DNA of 64,000 nt from Ciona intestinalis (GCF_000224145.3 NW_004190369.2:186001-250000), one strand, 5' to 3'. Counted from the first letter of the stretch, positions 11,705 to 24,096 are shown. Translations and numbers: made by a program. The notes: generated by a model not told the origin, from the sequence alone.

Positions 11705-14700
11705 ATGTCAGATGAAGAGGATATTGAAGAACCGATCCAGAAAGTTCGAAGCAAGCGAATATTCTTCAACAATGTTGATACTTATACCGGAAAAAATATT
11801 GGCCAGGTTAGATTAACTTTGCACTGGTGTTTCACGTTGCGTTCCGTAATTGTGTATATAGTTTATACGACATACACAGTGGGTTGTTTTGCTGTGATGA
11901 CAGCCCCCTTATTCGCAAACACACAACCAGCAAGAAAGAGACATGTCATAATATAACAATTGGGAGGTATATGCCCACTGCGTATAACCAACCACGAGAT
12001 CAAAACATTGTCTATAAGGGTCATATTTTTAAGCTCTGCCTTGACTTAGGCAATAAAACAGCTTTTTTAATAATGTAACATTAGTTTTAATTCACTATGT
12101 AAAGTAGAATAGCTATTAGTGTACACAATCAATAATGTGATTGTTCTAATGTGTCAGAGACAAATGTTGACTGGGCGTAAATATCTTTATGGCAGTTCCC
12201 TTTTGAATGTGCTGGTTGTGCCACAGGTCATACTTATACATGTTTATTATAAAATGGTAGATCTTATTTCTTATTTCTTAATCTTGTGATCTTAAACAAG
12301 ATACCGTATCAAATCAAGATTTGTTACATAGCTTTAATCCAAACTTTTTTATTAGTATTCCTGCTATGCCACCCTGAAGACAGTTGTAACTCACCTAGTT
12401 ACTTGTCGTTGCCATTTAAAGATATAAAAGTTGCATTAAATGCAGTTTGGCTGTTTTAATGAGCCAACTCTGGCCTAAATACTCAAGAACCTCATATAGA
12501 ATATATAAACAATATATTTTTACGTTCCTCTTGCAGTACCTTGGTCAATGTGTGGTTGGAGCATCACTTGAAGATGCAGAGGAAGAAGGAGAGGATGATG
12601 CGGGATCAGTGAGGTCTGCAGCATCTCATAAGGAAGGATCGTACAGAGTGATCGGGACTCTAAAAGATCCAAACGGCAAACCCCCTTCTAATATAGCAGA
12701 GATTGTAAATGTAAGTTTTGTGTGTTGTCTGCAGTTGAGATTGGAATCTCACTCACATTGTAATTGGTTGTTATGAACAAATGTAGAGGTTGTTCTATAA
12801 AATGGAGACTTGTTTTGCTTCAATAAAATACAACTAAGGTGAGACGTGAAACTTTTACTAATTAGCAATAGTTCATAGTAAAGTGTATTGTAAAATTGAA
12901 GTGTAAAAAAACAAAGAAACACAATTTAATAAAAAATCTCTGTCATAAAATCTTGATCATTTTGGCCAAAATATATATTTCTGAGTATCCCGACTTCTTA
13001 CTATTCAGTACAATACACGTGAGGAGTTGCTTGAAAAACTACTTGAGTGTGACATCATAATATACAATATCAACGATGATATGGCTGCAATAGATGAAGC
13101 TGTATGGTCAGTGTCTTCATTACATACAGAGATTGAACATTTTGATGGACCTAAGATGTTTATCTTGCTCTCATCTGTTCTAACATGGGCAAAGAGCAAA
13201 CCATTGGACCCGGTACGTCATGCTGTAATAGTGTGTTGAAAAAACTAAAAACCTTCTTCATTTGCACTTTTACAGTAAAAATTAACACACTTTTACTTTT
13301 TACCATTTTTTTGCTTAAGCAACGATTTAGGTTTCTACATATCCAAAGTATATTTTGTTGGGTAATTTTTTAACCGTTTGGCTTAGATTCCAACTCTAAT
13401 TCACATGTCATCCATTCAATAATTCTTTTTTTCACAATTATTTTTAGATTACACCCCTCAATTACCACATCAGTAATAATCTGCTAGTTCAGTCGGTCTT
13501 TTCCCTATCTTTTCTATCACTCATTTTATCCGTCGTGGTGTACAAAATTAAAATAATATGATGCATGTGGCTAATAATTTATCACTTATTCTGTCTGATT
13601 CTTGCCTCCACACAGGATGACCCTGAGATCCCATTCACAGAGGATGATTATAGAAGAAGGAAACCTCACCCTAACTTTAAGGAACACATCAGTGCAGAGA
13701 AGATTGTCATCAAATTTGGAAAGACTGTAAGTTGTTTTATAATTTGTAATTAAATGAGAGGTTGAGACTGTCAGGTCTATGCATTAATACTTTGCTGTAT
13801 AACTTAATAAATACTAGATTCAGTGCTACTCTGATGACATATTAGATTTCTGCTGTGTTTAAATGATAATGTCAGAAAATCTAAAAAGCTTTTCTGACAA
13901 AATGTTTTTTGTGCTGATATTTCATTCGCAATATTTTTCATCATGGTGAACAAACTTCTTTTTCAGAACAAGCAGAAGTTCCAGACCTATGTTGTGGCAT
14001 CAGGGCTCACTTATGGGATGGGTGAAAATATATTTCACTTTCTATACAAGGTATTGGCATTGCAATTATACTTCACTAACTACCATACAAAGTCACCATA
14101 CAGATTTTCTATACTGTGTATAGCGGGGATTCCTTTACCATTTACAAATATAGTTTAACGTAGTTTAAAACTGTAATGGTCAAAACTAAGATGGATTAGC
14201 AGGATGTAAGTAAGGGCTTTATTCTTATTATCTGCAGCCTTTATGCTCTATTGCGTATGCATACGGTATAGAAACAAAACAAATATCATTTTTATAATCC
14301 AGAGCTGAAGTTTCAAGCCCTACTGTATATATATATATATGAATGAGTGACCACTTGAATAACTTGCTTAATAATTACAGACAGCTTGGCTTGGTGAAGC
14401 TTCTGCTCTTCAATGTTTTGGCACTGGTACCAACATTGTGCCAACTATTCATATCAAAGATTTAGCCAGGTAAACTACTTTATAGCTCAATAATTTAGAA
14501 CTGACTAAGTTGGCTTGGGTATAGGTAAATAAATGAATATTACTTTTCCCAATTTTTCTTTCAGCATCGGGCATCGACAGTCATTTTAACATAGGTTTTC
14601 TCTTATGTCCGTTTACGAGTTACCATCTATGTAACTTTGTGAGTGATTACCTTTTTGTGTTTAGTGTTCTACAAAATATTCTTGATGGCAAACCAAAAAC

Positions 14701-17700
14701 AAGATATTTGGTAGCCGTGGATGATTCCCAAAACTCACTTGAGGAAATTGTTCGAGTAAGTTGTTGTATTTTAACCTTAGTTATGCTAATCATTGTAAAA
14801 CAGAAAAAGACCTCATACAAAACATAAACTCTTATCCATCTTATTTTCAAATCTTTATATTACTGTAAATCTTGTTTCTGATTTTTCAGTTTTAAAAGAA
14901 ATAAACAAAGAAAAAATCTTCTGGATAAAATAATGCACATCTATTGTTTAAAAACTGTAATCAATGCAACCTAACTGAATGGTATATTTACATAAGATGT
15001 GTATTTATTGTAGTTTTAATTATGCCTACAACGTAAAGGTAAATGTTTAAGCATGTATCTGCGTTTATATATTCTAACTATCTCAGTGCATCAGTTATTA
15101 CCTTGGTACTGGAAAAATACGCAAAATTGCCAAAGAGGATTTTGATTACATGCGACAAGTATATATTATTGCTGTGGTGCTAATAATACTAACAACTTAA
15201 TTTTTACACTACTTAACTACTTACAACATGTTTTTGCTCTAACCCATTAAAATTTGGTTTTAAACTACTAAATTTAGTGGGTTTATGTGTTACTTGTTTT
15301 GTTGTTTATCATACAGTTTGCTGAATTATGTTTTCTTTGCGGTTCTGGTTGTAATGTTTGTTCTCTATAAGCTACACATGTTTTTATGTAACCTTGCACA
15401 AGACACCAAAACCATGATGCCTGGCATATGGTCGACAAACATCAGTCTTTTATTTTCGCAAACCAAACAATTGCCAGAAGATCCCTTATAGACTTAACTC
15501 AGCATATATGTTTATTTTTTAGATTGTGAGCTCAAAATCAGGTACAGGCAAAGTAGAACACATTTCTAAAGAAGACGCTTTGCTTATCAAAGACCTTAAG
15601 GTAGCTGGAGATACTTTTTTATAAGGACTAGTGTTTACTGATGGGATGAGTTGTCAAAATTGTGTATAATAATCACTCACAAAGTTACTTATAGTGTAAG
15701 TTTCAAGCGGGAACGAGATGTTTAAAAGAAAACTCCTGTATTATAACAACTTTCCCTCCCACACAAGGATAAATAGGTGACATTCATTCTTTCATTCATA
15801 AGTTCATTTACTGTTTAGTGCCCCACTACAAGATTATTGATTAATAATTTATGTTTATTCTACATGATGTGTATGAAACAGAAGGCCCATATTAGGGGGA
15901 AGTGAACTGAATAAATTGCTTATTTATAAAATTATCACCATCTATATAACTTCATAGCAAAGTGAGTTTGACTCCCTTCTTGTGAACCTACACATGGAAG
16001 CGATGTTCGTGAAGGAATCCATGAGTGTACGGTGGGTGGCTGAAACAGGAATGGTCGATGCCATTGATCGAATTATTAAGGAGTATAAGGAGACAAGAGG
16101 ATTGCTTGTAAGTTGTGGTGGTTCGGGAGAATGTAAAGATTATAATAGTTGTTTAAGGTTTTGTGTCTTTAGGAGATAAATATAATGGTATATTGACATA
16201 TTCAATAAGTTCCATGTTTATTCTACTTTAATACGTGTTTAAAGTGTTGTGTTCTTAAGGTAATAAATACAATAGGAAATGCATTTTTAACAGGGGTGAA
16301 AATACAATATTTTTGTTCTGTGTTTAAAACCTTTACTGTATGTATATTTCAATAGTAAGCATTAGGTGTATGAATTCACCATGTATGTCTGGTGTATTAA
16401 AGACACCAACGTTATTACTTGACCGTGAGGGGTAAAAGAAACTGTACTTAATGTATTGCTCCGAAAGGGTCTACAACATTTTTTTTAGTCACTTTGTAGC
16501 ATAAGACACACCAACTATCCTATATTCACTTAATCATGTGATATTCCCCCAGCCAATGAGAGCTTGCATCCTTGGTCCACCAGCCTCAGGAAAATCCACC
16601 ATAGCAGCCGCTGTATGTAAACAATACAAGCTTCACCACATCACCATTAAGGATGTGATAGATGAAACATTGGAGAGATTGGAACAAAGTGCTGCAAGAC
16701 TTGAACAGGTTGGTTATATCTATGGTGTTGCTGCCATAAATATTGTGAAACTAAAAGAGATTGTGGTTAGGAAATCAAAACTTGACGCTACAATAATTAT
16801 TATCAGTGTGTTTATGTTTGTGCGAGGTCCTTAAGCGCAATTACTCCAACCCAGTGCTTCATTTTGGATGGTCTAAACTCGCACTCAAACATAAAATCCA
16901 CCAAAAATAATCACTTACAAAGTTACATGTGTTGTAACTTACAACGGGCATGAGGTTTTTGTAACAGAACACCTGTGTTTTAAGGACTGTCATTGCCCCA
17001 ACTTGCTCGTATAAACAAGGGAATAAATAAGTAAATCATTTATTTGCAATCATGCTATTGCCTATCAGTTATTTATATTTCCAAATTGTTTGCTACTTTT
17101 TGTTTTAATTTAAAATATTTAATTCCTAGTAACTTATAAACCAGCACATGGTGTATAGAATATGTTACCCATGTCAAAGCAACTGGTGTTGCCCTGCATT
17201 CATTCCTACATTTGTTTCTTCACAGAATTCATCCCATTTAACATAAACATGTATTCTACTAACATGAACATCCATGTGGTCTTTTACGTATTCTGTAGCA
17301 CGCTATACCAGTTGTTAATGTTTTAATATTCGATACCCAGACTGGTAGTGCTGCTGAAGAAGAAGAGGAAGATGATGGAAAAGCTCAGGAAGATTCTGAG
17401 TTCCTGGAGCAAGTTAAAGAGGGCAGGGAGAACAATGGTGGGAGGATTGAAGATCAACATATCATCAGGTTCTTCAGAGAAAAGTTGAAATCAATGCCGT
17501 GCCAGAATCAAGGGTTTGTCCTCGATGGATTCCCGAAGACATACGAACAAGCTAAGGACTTGTTTGCATGTAAGAGACACTTGTTATTTACTTATTTAGC
17601 TGTTTAAACCAACTTATATTTTTTCTAAATCACTAGTCTCAAGTTTTGACGAAACTTTACCTATAATATTCCATAACTCTCTACTGTATCCTTGTCCATT

Positions 17701-20486
17701 CACTGCACGCTTAGTTCAGTTGTCATTGTGTGCAAATCATGATTATAATACTCTTGTTATAACACGGGTGTTCTGTTACTATATATGTGACTTTGTTGGT
17801 AATTATTCACTATATGGTTCATAACTTTAAATTACCCCTACCTCCACATCTGCCTCTAGTCCAGAGTATACATGCCCGAGGCCAACACCACTTCATTAAC
17901 ATTTGCTTTAATTAACCCAGTGGTTTTTATTGGTTGTCCAAATTATCAGCCCTACTTAAAAAGTTATTTACATTTAGTTATGTAATCGGAACAACTTTAA
18001 TTATTACTCATAGTGGAAGACGAAGATGAAGGAGACGATCCACGCAGAGTGAGTTACGATTCTTCCATTATGCCGGAGGTTGTGATCGCACTGGATGCTG
18101 AGGATGACTTCCTGAAGCATCGTGTTATGAATCTTCCAGAAGAAGTTGTCCAGGTTAGATAATAATAGTAATCATATGTTTATCTTTGTGTATTTTTATT
18201 CATCTGTCTAAATAACTCAGCAGGTATAGGGAAAACAAATGTTTTTCGGTAAACTAAAGAAAAACTGGATCTTCAAATAGTTTAATGATTATTATTCTTG
18301 TACTTTTAACGGTGATTTCTGTGTTCAAATGATATATATTTAGCTACAGTTTGTAAAATGAAAACTTTGTGGTAAGGTATAACTCAACTGACCTATTGCG
18401 CATCATGTATGGTGGTTTTCGTCTCTTTGTGTCATTGTTTGTGAGCTGTATAAAACTTTGTTAGCGATATTTACTAATATTTGTACAGTAAGTTTAAAAA
18501 CACACTCAAAGAAGTTTGAATTCACTTTTACTAAAATTGTTCCCCAACACCAGGGCACCCACAACACTGAGGAAGGTTTTCTACGTCGTCTACAAGAATA
18601 CAGATCATCCAATCATATTGATGATACTGTGCTTAACTACTTTGACGAACTGGAAATTCACCCCGAACATATCGGTATGTCTCCACCATATTCTTTATAA
18701 CAACTGCTAGAAACTACCAGCCTTGGATTTACCAATCCTGCTTTTCAACCATATTAATTCTGGCCCAAACACCTCACCCATACAAGAAGTAATAGAAGCG
18801 GTGTGCATATTGGTGGCACAAATATGAGTTAACTTAATGCAATAGTTTCGAAATAAGTCTGATTACCTCAGTAAAAAGATTCCACCATCCAAGCTTAGCA
18901 TAAACTATGATATTTCTAGGATGTTAATGACAAGATAGACACCAACCATAAAGTAACAGCATACATAATAACAGTGTATAGAAACTAAACAATCAGGAAT
19001 AATAACAGTATAAAGCATTAACAGCAGCATATATAAATGATGTTTTTCAGATGTGAATGATAAGACGGATATCAAGCATGAGGCGATCTTGGAAAAGATA
19101 TCGACGATGATGGGAGAGGCGAGAAACTACGGTCCTACTCCTGAGGAGAAGGAAGAGATGGAGAGAGTCGCAGCCGAGGCGAGGATGAAGAAAGAGGCGG
19201 AGGAGAGGGAGATCAGGGAGAGACAAGAGGCTGAGGAAGCTGCGGTGATGAAGCAGAGGCAGGAGGAGTGGGTAAGGGAGTGTGGGGGTTGTTTATCAGC
19301 GAGTGGTGGGGTAACGAGAGTCCCTTCCGGCGCCAGGGCAAAGTGGTTTGCGCGCCTGCCTCTAACCCAGAGATAATGGGTTCAAGGCTCGTCGCTACTA
19401 CCATTGTGGGCCTATGTGTCTTTGGGCAAGACACTTAAGGGCAATTGCTCCAACCCAGTGGTCACCAATGGGTTGTCCAAGTTATCAGCCATACATAAAT
19501 AATGAAAAAATCCCCCAAAAATAATCACCCACACAGTAACATACATGGTTACTGGTAAGCTGGCAAGAGGTGTATTAACACCTGTGTTATAACGACGGTC
19601 GTTTTCCGCCCACAAGGGATATAGTAAGTTATGGTTATTCATTGATTCTGTTAACATAGGTGTTCTGTTTCATACATCAAGAATATTCCTTCTACACATA
19701 TAATATATGAATTTATTGTTCGTTTGCTTTGTTGCTGTTGTTAATGTTTCATAATGTATGTAAGTCGTGTATGTAGGTGCACTCTCTAATCATGGTATTC
19801 TATGTTCTTCATCAATAGTGTTGCGTTTTCTGTATGTTCTCTTGTGTTTGACCTTGTTGGTCATTCATTCTTAACATGGCATTATGCTATAATGATGTTT
19901 TAATACAACCAACTACACTTTCTATTCTTCTTTCAAATCAAAAATTTTACTGTTACTTCTCTTTTTACGATTTTCGACTTTTATTACCACAACATAAGAC
20001 ACAAAATAAAGTCATTCCTATTTCCTTAGATGGAAAGATTAGAAGAGGTTCGTAGACAAGAGCGTGAAGTATTGGAGCAACAATCTATCCCACTGAGGAA
20101 CTACCTGATGAAACACGTCATGCCAACATTGACTGATGGCCTCATACAGTGTTGCCAAGTAAGACCCGATGATCCAGTTGATTACTTGGTAAGTGACGTT
20201 GTATTTCTAATTATGAAACATTGTAGTGAAGATGTATTAACTTATATAGAGTACGACTGTATGTTTTGGGAGTTACAAAATCCAGAGTAGTAGCACAGTG
20301 GTTAAATAAATGGGTTAATTACACTCAAAACTTCATTTTTACAGATATTTCTGAATGGATTTGACATGTTAAAAAACTTATTAGATAGTGAATTAGACAA
20401 TTTAAGCATGCTCTCTCTTTTAATATTTATTTTTTTACTCTTTTCAGGCGGAATTCCTCTTCCAGCAGAACCCACAAGTTGATTAG
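11705..20486 (+). CDS. AK7: Adenylate kinase 7 (AK7), complete
   Basis: Sixteen exons join in frame: 11705-11806, 12537-12710, 13009-13212, 13616-13726, 13967-14050, 14381-14469, 14665-14755, 15523-15600, 15958-16107, 16553-16708, 17341-17569, 18014-18153, 18554-18674, 19051-19271, 20030-20188 and 20448-20486. The product is 715 residues, close to human AK7 (723). The N-terminal half (about 15-310) matches the AK7-specific NAD(P)-binding-like region. A P-loop GPPASGKS lies at 369-376, followed by an adenylate kinase domain with an acidic insert after 413 and [15 protein letters not shown] Glu/Arg coiled coil precedes a C-terminal Dpy-30 motif (about 670-712, [14 protein letters not shown]...PDDPVDYL). 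AK7 catalyses ATP + AMP to 2 ADP in motile cilia and sperm flagella, and Dpy-30-type motifs dock to AKAP-like partners. An extra exon-like copy at 15087-15158 may replace exon 8. Confidence 0.95.
14565..14650 (-). mobile_element. SINE tail next to an AK7 splice acceptor
   Basis: Reverse SINE tail (CGAGTTACCATCTATGTAAC and TTTGTGAGTGATTACC) ends about 14 bp before AK7 exon 7 (14665). Its T-rich edge merges into the polypyrimidine tract of that 3' splice site. Confidence 0.55.
15087..15158 (+). CDS. AK7: Probable alternative duplicate of AK7 exon 8
   Basis: A 72-bp open segment with acceptor CTATCTCAG and donor CAA|GTATAT, lying between exons 7 and 8. It encodes [20 protein letters not shown] plus YMRQ. 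The exon at 15523-15600 encodes the paralogous stretch [20 protein letters not shown]. Both start and end in phase 0, so either can be used without breaking frame. The vertebrate protein has only one such segment, starting CIS as this copy does, which suggests mutually exclusive use. No transcript evidence is available here; it could also be an unused relic. Confidence 0.6.
15640..15805 (+). mobile_element. SINE fragment in AK7 intron 8
   Basis: The SINE body and tail are recognisable: GATGAGTTGTCAAAATTGTG, AATCACTCACAAAGTTACTT, and the CATTCATTCTTTCATTCAT end. The tRNA-like head is missing. Confidence 0.6.
16822..17040 (+). mobile_element. SINE fragment in AK7 intron 10
   Basis: It contains CCAACCCAGTG, AATCACTTACAAAGTTACAT and ACACCTGTGTTTTAAGGACT in SINE order. 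The head is truncated. Confidence 0.65.
17740..17960 (-). mobile_element. Rearranged SINE fragment in AK7 intron 11
   Basis: Reverse SINE landmarks: TTATAACACGGGTGTTCTGT, GTGACTTTGTTGGTAATTAT and GTCCAAATTATCAGCC, with unrelated sequence between. Confidence 0.5.
18919..18952 (+). pseudogene. Relic of a duplicated AK7 exon 14 start
   Basis: After TATTTCTAG, a stretch of about 32 bp resembles the first bases of exon 14 at 19051 (about two thirds identical by eye), encoding DVNDK-like sequence if shifted. From the exon 13 phase it runs at once into a TAA stop, so it cannot be used as an exon. Confidence 0.35.
19328..19640 (+). mobile_element. tRNA-derived SINE in AK7 intron 14, near full length
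   Basis: A complete head (GGCAAAGTGGTTTGCGCGCC, GGTTCAAGGCTCG), a body with GTGTCTTTGGGCAAGACACT and a tail ending at ATAGTAAGTTATGGTTATTC. It begins about 57 bp after the exon 14 donor. Confidence 0.85.
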
Positions 20487-20614
20487 AAACATAAATACTC
20501 TATTTTTCATCATTTAGCTTTTCGTGTTTTATGCAGATTACATATATTGTAAGTTTTTATAAATTTTTGAGCACTTCAGTGATATTGCACGTTTGTATAA
20601 AAAGATAAAAGCAG
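20487..20614 (+). other. AK7 3' UTR
   Basis: AT-rich sequence between the AK7 stop and the tRNA gene. There is no perfect AATAAA; the convergent tRNA-Lys gene lies only 128 bp past the stop codon. Confidence 0.4.
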
Positions 20615-20687
20615 CGCCCCACGTGGGGCTCGAACCCACGACCGTTGGATTAAGAGTCCAACGCTCTACCGACTGAGCTAGCAGGGC
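20615..20687 (-). tRNA. tRNA-Lys (CTT)
   Basis: A 73-nt cloverleaf read on the minus strand: acceptor GCCCTGC pairs with GTGGGGC (two G-U pairs), D arm GCTC...GAGC, anticodon stem TTGGA/TCCAA with loop CTCTTAA (anticodon CTT), and T arm GTGGG TTCGAGC CCCAC. A TTTT pol III terminator follows five bases after the 3' end. The same sequence occurs at 28475-28547. Confidence 0.95.
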
Positions 20688-21900
20688 TGATGTTAATTTA
20701 ACTCATATAGTCTAATTAAAAGCGACCCAGCCAACCCACTTGACTGGCAACTGTTGATATAGTATAAGATAACAACCATAGGTTTTATACGCGACGCTAA
20801 TTACATTTCGTCAAGTACCTCAGTAAAGGAGGCTGTACACAGTATCCGTTGTGCTTTGCAAATTGTATGCGAACCCGTGAGGGAATTCACATACGACTTG
20901 GACGAAATAAAATATATAAATATCTATGAAGACAGTATACGGTGCAGGAAAACGGCATGGCGGTAAAAAATCTCGTTTGCAAGTTTGTAAGCACTAAACA
21001 ACAAATACTCAAATATTTTTTTGGTGTTTATAACTATGTTCTATTCTTACCTTTCATTTACCAGCTATAAGTAAAAAAAAGAACATACTTTACTAGTACT
21101 ACACTAATTTAGTTTTCCTGTTTACCAAGACCATGCTGATGCAAATCATATTTAATACACCAAATAGGTATTATGCTTTTTTTAATTTTCTTTTTACGGA
21201 CCCCCATTTAAGGATAATCGGGAAAATAAGGTTACAGAATTATTCGACAGTAATATCACGACTTTATAAAACGCCCGTCAAAGCTGATTACTGTTTTTAA
21301 ATATTAAAAAATATATGTAAAATAGAAACAGTATACTTTGAACAAATAAAAAAATGCGAATTAGTAAGGTGCTATTTTTTAATGCTCGCTAAATCATAGT
21401 AAAGCCGAAGATTTTTTTTAGTTTGCGTGTGCGAACAATTAAACTAGTTTCATAGCTTTATAAAACAACCTTGAATATTCCGTACAGTTTAATTTTGTCT
21501 CATAAAACTAGTTTTAGTTTTGCAAAAAAACACTAAGATTTCAGCATGACGAAAATAGGCAGGGGTGAGTATGACTTTAATTTGAGATAAACAACAACAA
21601 AAAATATCGGTTTAACGTTATATATATGAAGTTTACATGGCAAAGAAACTAGCAGCAGCCTGTTAAACTCAGTAGGTTAACTACAAGTTGCAGAATACTG
21701 CCAATGTAAATATATTTCAATTTAGAGTCCCATCTTCCCCCACATTGTAGTTTTGAATGTTTTCATTGCCAAACTTTGAAAGATTTGCTTTTAATTTAGT
21801 AATTTATACCTCAGGGGAGTTTCAACTATAAGATCCGATATAATAAAAAAATAATATTTTGAAAATATATTCGAAATTTGGTCGTTGTTATGGAATAATA
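20688..21900. other. Intergenic DNA, no gene seen
   Basis: AT-rich DNA with poly-T/poly-A runs. I see no coding exon. A relic of the TAGTAGGGTGG element end (GTCCCATCTTCCCCCACATT) is at about 21727-21748. Confidence 0.4.
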
Positions 21901-21904
21901 TAAT

Positions 21905-22905
21905 GTATAGGTAACATGATAAAAACTATAGCAGTAGGGCAAGAAAAAGATTGTTTAGGCTTACAGTATTATTTCGTGTTATTTACGTATATTCCTATTT
22001 ATAAATACACTTAATAATCAAAATTAACAATGATTTCAAACTGTCCCACCTTATCCTGTGTGTTTCAAATTTGTAAATTGTCACATGTTGTGCGGATCGC
22101 TAAATAACTCTACGTGTGTTTTATTATATTTTATTAAATTCAATTAATAAAGTAATGATAGTACTAATTCGTGGTATTACCCAAAAACCGTCATCTATTT
22201 TGATTTTGAAAATATTTGGCAATATGTGCTTAAGTGTCCCATCTTTCCCTCATTGTACTATACTTCACGCATTTCGAATTCCGCATGCGGCTTAATTTCC
22301 AGATACCGTGTACAGCTACCTTAAAGCATTGACATATTATAGAAATATGGCCAATTATTACTAATGTAAATTATTCGTTGCTCAAAACGGGTCGGTAAAT
22401 CTGTAAGGTATCATATTCTGCAAGTTTTGGTTTAATTCGAAAACAGAACATCCGTGTTGTAACAACTTGGGTGTCCTTGTCGTGCGAGGATAAAAAACAA
22501 AGCCACAAATTTGTAGTTACTCGTAATCTGACGCGTGCTGTATGGCAAAACGTAACTGTCGTAGACTCGCCACGCGTGGATATATATTTATTCAAGTTTA
22601 AATTGTCGCATTCGATTTAACTTGTTCAGTTTTAAATATCATAGATTTAAAAATTTTGTGTAAAATGACAAATACCAAAATTAAATTTTCCACATAAACG
22701 AAAAATCGAAAATCGTGCTCTTATAGTTGCTGCAGCCCAAAATTCAAGCCCCACGTGGGGCTCGAGAGTCCAACGCTCTACCGACTGAGCTAGCAGGGCG
22801 GATAAAAGCTTCGATCACCCTAAGCTAAATGAAGCAAAGTTAACCCTTAAAGTCGAGTTGTTATTTCATCTGCATGCTATATCTGCAAGTGTAACTCCGT
22901 CCCCA
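21905..22905. repeat. About 1 kb duplicated segment, copy 1
   Basis: It is collinear with 25265-26112: shared blocks include ACTATAGCAGTAGGGCAAG, TTAATAATCAAAATTAACAA, AATGATAGTA...TTCGTGGTATT, TGTCCCATCTTTCC, a tRNA-Lys relic, and AGTTAACCCTT with TTGTT.TTTCATCTGCA. The first half resembles the repeat blocks at 31680-31970 and 41050-41350. Confidence 0.75.
22748..22799 (-). pseudogene. Deleted tRNA-Lys pseudogene
   Basis: The ends are identical to the tRNA-Lys at 20615-20687, but about 21 bp are missing, removing one side of the T stem and the 3' side of the anticodon stem. It cannot fold as a tRNA. Confidence 0.85.
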
Positions 22906-23100
22906 TTTCGCTTGGTCTCCATTGTAAAAGATAGGCGCACAGTAGCTTTAGGAGGTTTTAAGCTATGTATTTCAAAAAGTACACCAACTTTATTGGGCCA
23001 GTTTGGTTATTTGGTAGGTTAACGCTTACAGTTTAGCGCTAGAAAATTAAAATATTTAATAAATTTAATTAAAACGTTCAAATAAACGGTTTGTTAGAAA

Positions 23101-23120
23101 TATATATATATATATATATT
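23101..23120. repeat. (TA)n microsatellite
   Basis: A pure TA run of about 10 units. Confidence 0.9.
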
Positions 23121-23250
23121 TGGAAATATTAAGTTTTCTTTATAAATATAAATTAAGTAAAAACACGAAAAAAAACTACACAAAAAAAACGAAGAAAAAC
23201 CTACTTAGGATTCCATTGACTATACAACAGTTAACGGGAACGGCTGAAAG

Positions 23251-23276
23251 AAGGAGAGTGTATCAGCACTCTCCTT
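23251..23276. other. Perfect 10-bp hairpin
   Basis: AAGGAGAGTG, loop TATCAG, then CACTCTCCTT: a 10-bp perfect inverted repeat with a 6-nt loop. It is not a histone-type 3' stem-loop. No function is assigned. Confidence 0.6.
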
Positions 23277-23749
23277 TGCCGACATTGAAGATACGCGTTC
23301 CATTTGTTTTTATTACATCCTTTTTCGTCGAACAGTTGTTCTTTGCTGATAGAGCGATTTTTTCCGCAATTATCGCAATTCTCATTTCATTTTTTAATCT
23401 TTTGATTAAAATCAAATCATATTATATATTTAGAATTTTTAGACTACATTTTTAGATTTAAAACCGAACAATTAGCGATTATTTAACGATTACTTTACTG
23501 TCTGTTTAAGGCGCCAGTTTGTGGTTAAAATTTACTTTAACATTGATTAATCAATTGTATTCGATACATTAATTCCAACTAAGCTTAGTCTCATAACCAT
23601 AGTGCATAAAATCGTCCAATTAATGAGTAATTAATGATCATAACGATTTCGAGTCAAGTAAACTGCCATGCATCGGGAAACCGTTGGCAACAGAGTAATC
23701 GGTAACTTTTGGCTTTGTTTACGTTAGTGCGCAAATATAAATAAATAAA

Positions 23750-24008
23750 AAGGGCGCCGTGGCGTAGTGGTTAGCGTGCCTGCCTGTAACCAGAGATAAC
23801 GGTTTCAAGGCTCGCCGCTCCTACCATTGTGGGCGTATGTGTCTTTGAGCAAGGCACTTAACGACAATTGCTCCAACCCAGTGGTCACTATAATGGGTTG
23901 TCAGACATACATAAAAAAATGAAAAAATCCAAAATATATAATCACCTACAAAGTTACATACATGGTAACTCGTAAGCTGGCACGTAGTAAGTTACATTCA
24001 TTCATTCA
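23750..24008 (+). mobile_element. tRNA-derived SINE, near full length
   Basis: Head GGCGTAGTGGTTAGCGTGCC and GGTTTCAAGGCTCG, body GTGTCTTTGAGCAAGGCACT, tail ACATACATGGTAACTCGTAA, ending GTAAGTTACATTCATTCATT. It lacks the ACCCGTG...GTCGTTTTCC part of the tail found in other copies. Confidence 0.85.
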
Positions 24009-24096
24009 AAAGTGTTTATATTATTATTCCCTATATCTCTTATTAAAAAAAATCCAAAAGAAATACGGCAGGCAAGGTTCGAACCCGGGATATTAG

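Noticed and set aside
23120..23455. Plus-strand ORF of 111 codons
   Set aside because: AT-rich, lysine/isoleucine/phenylalanine-biased translation with no domain, no splice context and a hairpin in the middle; likely chance.
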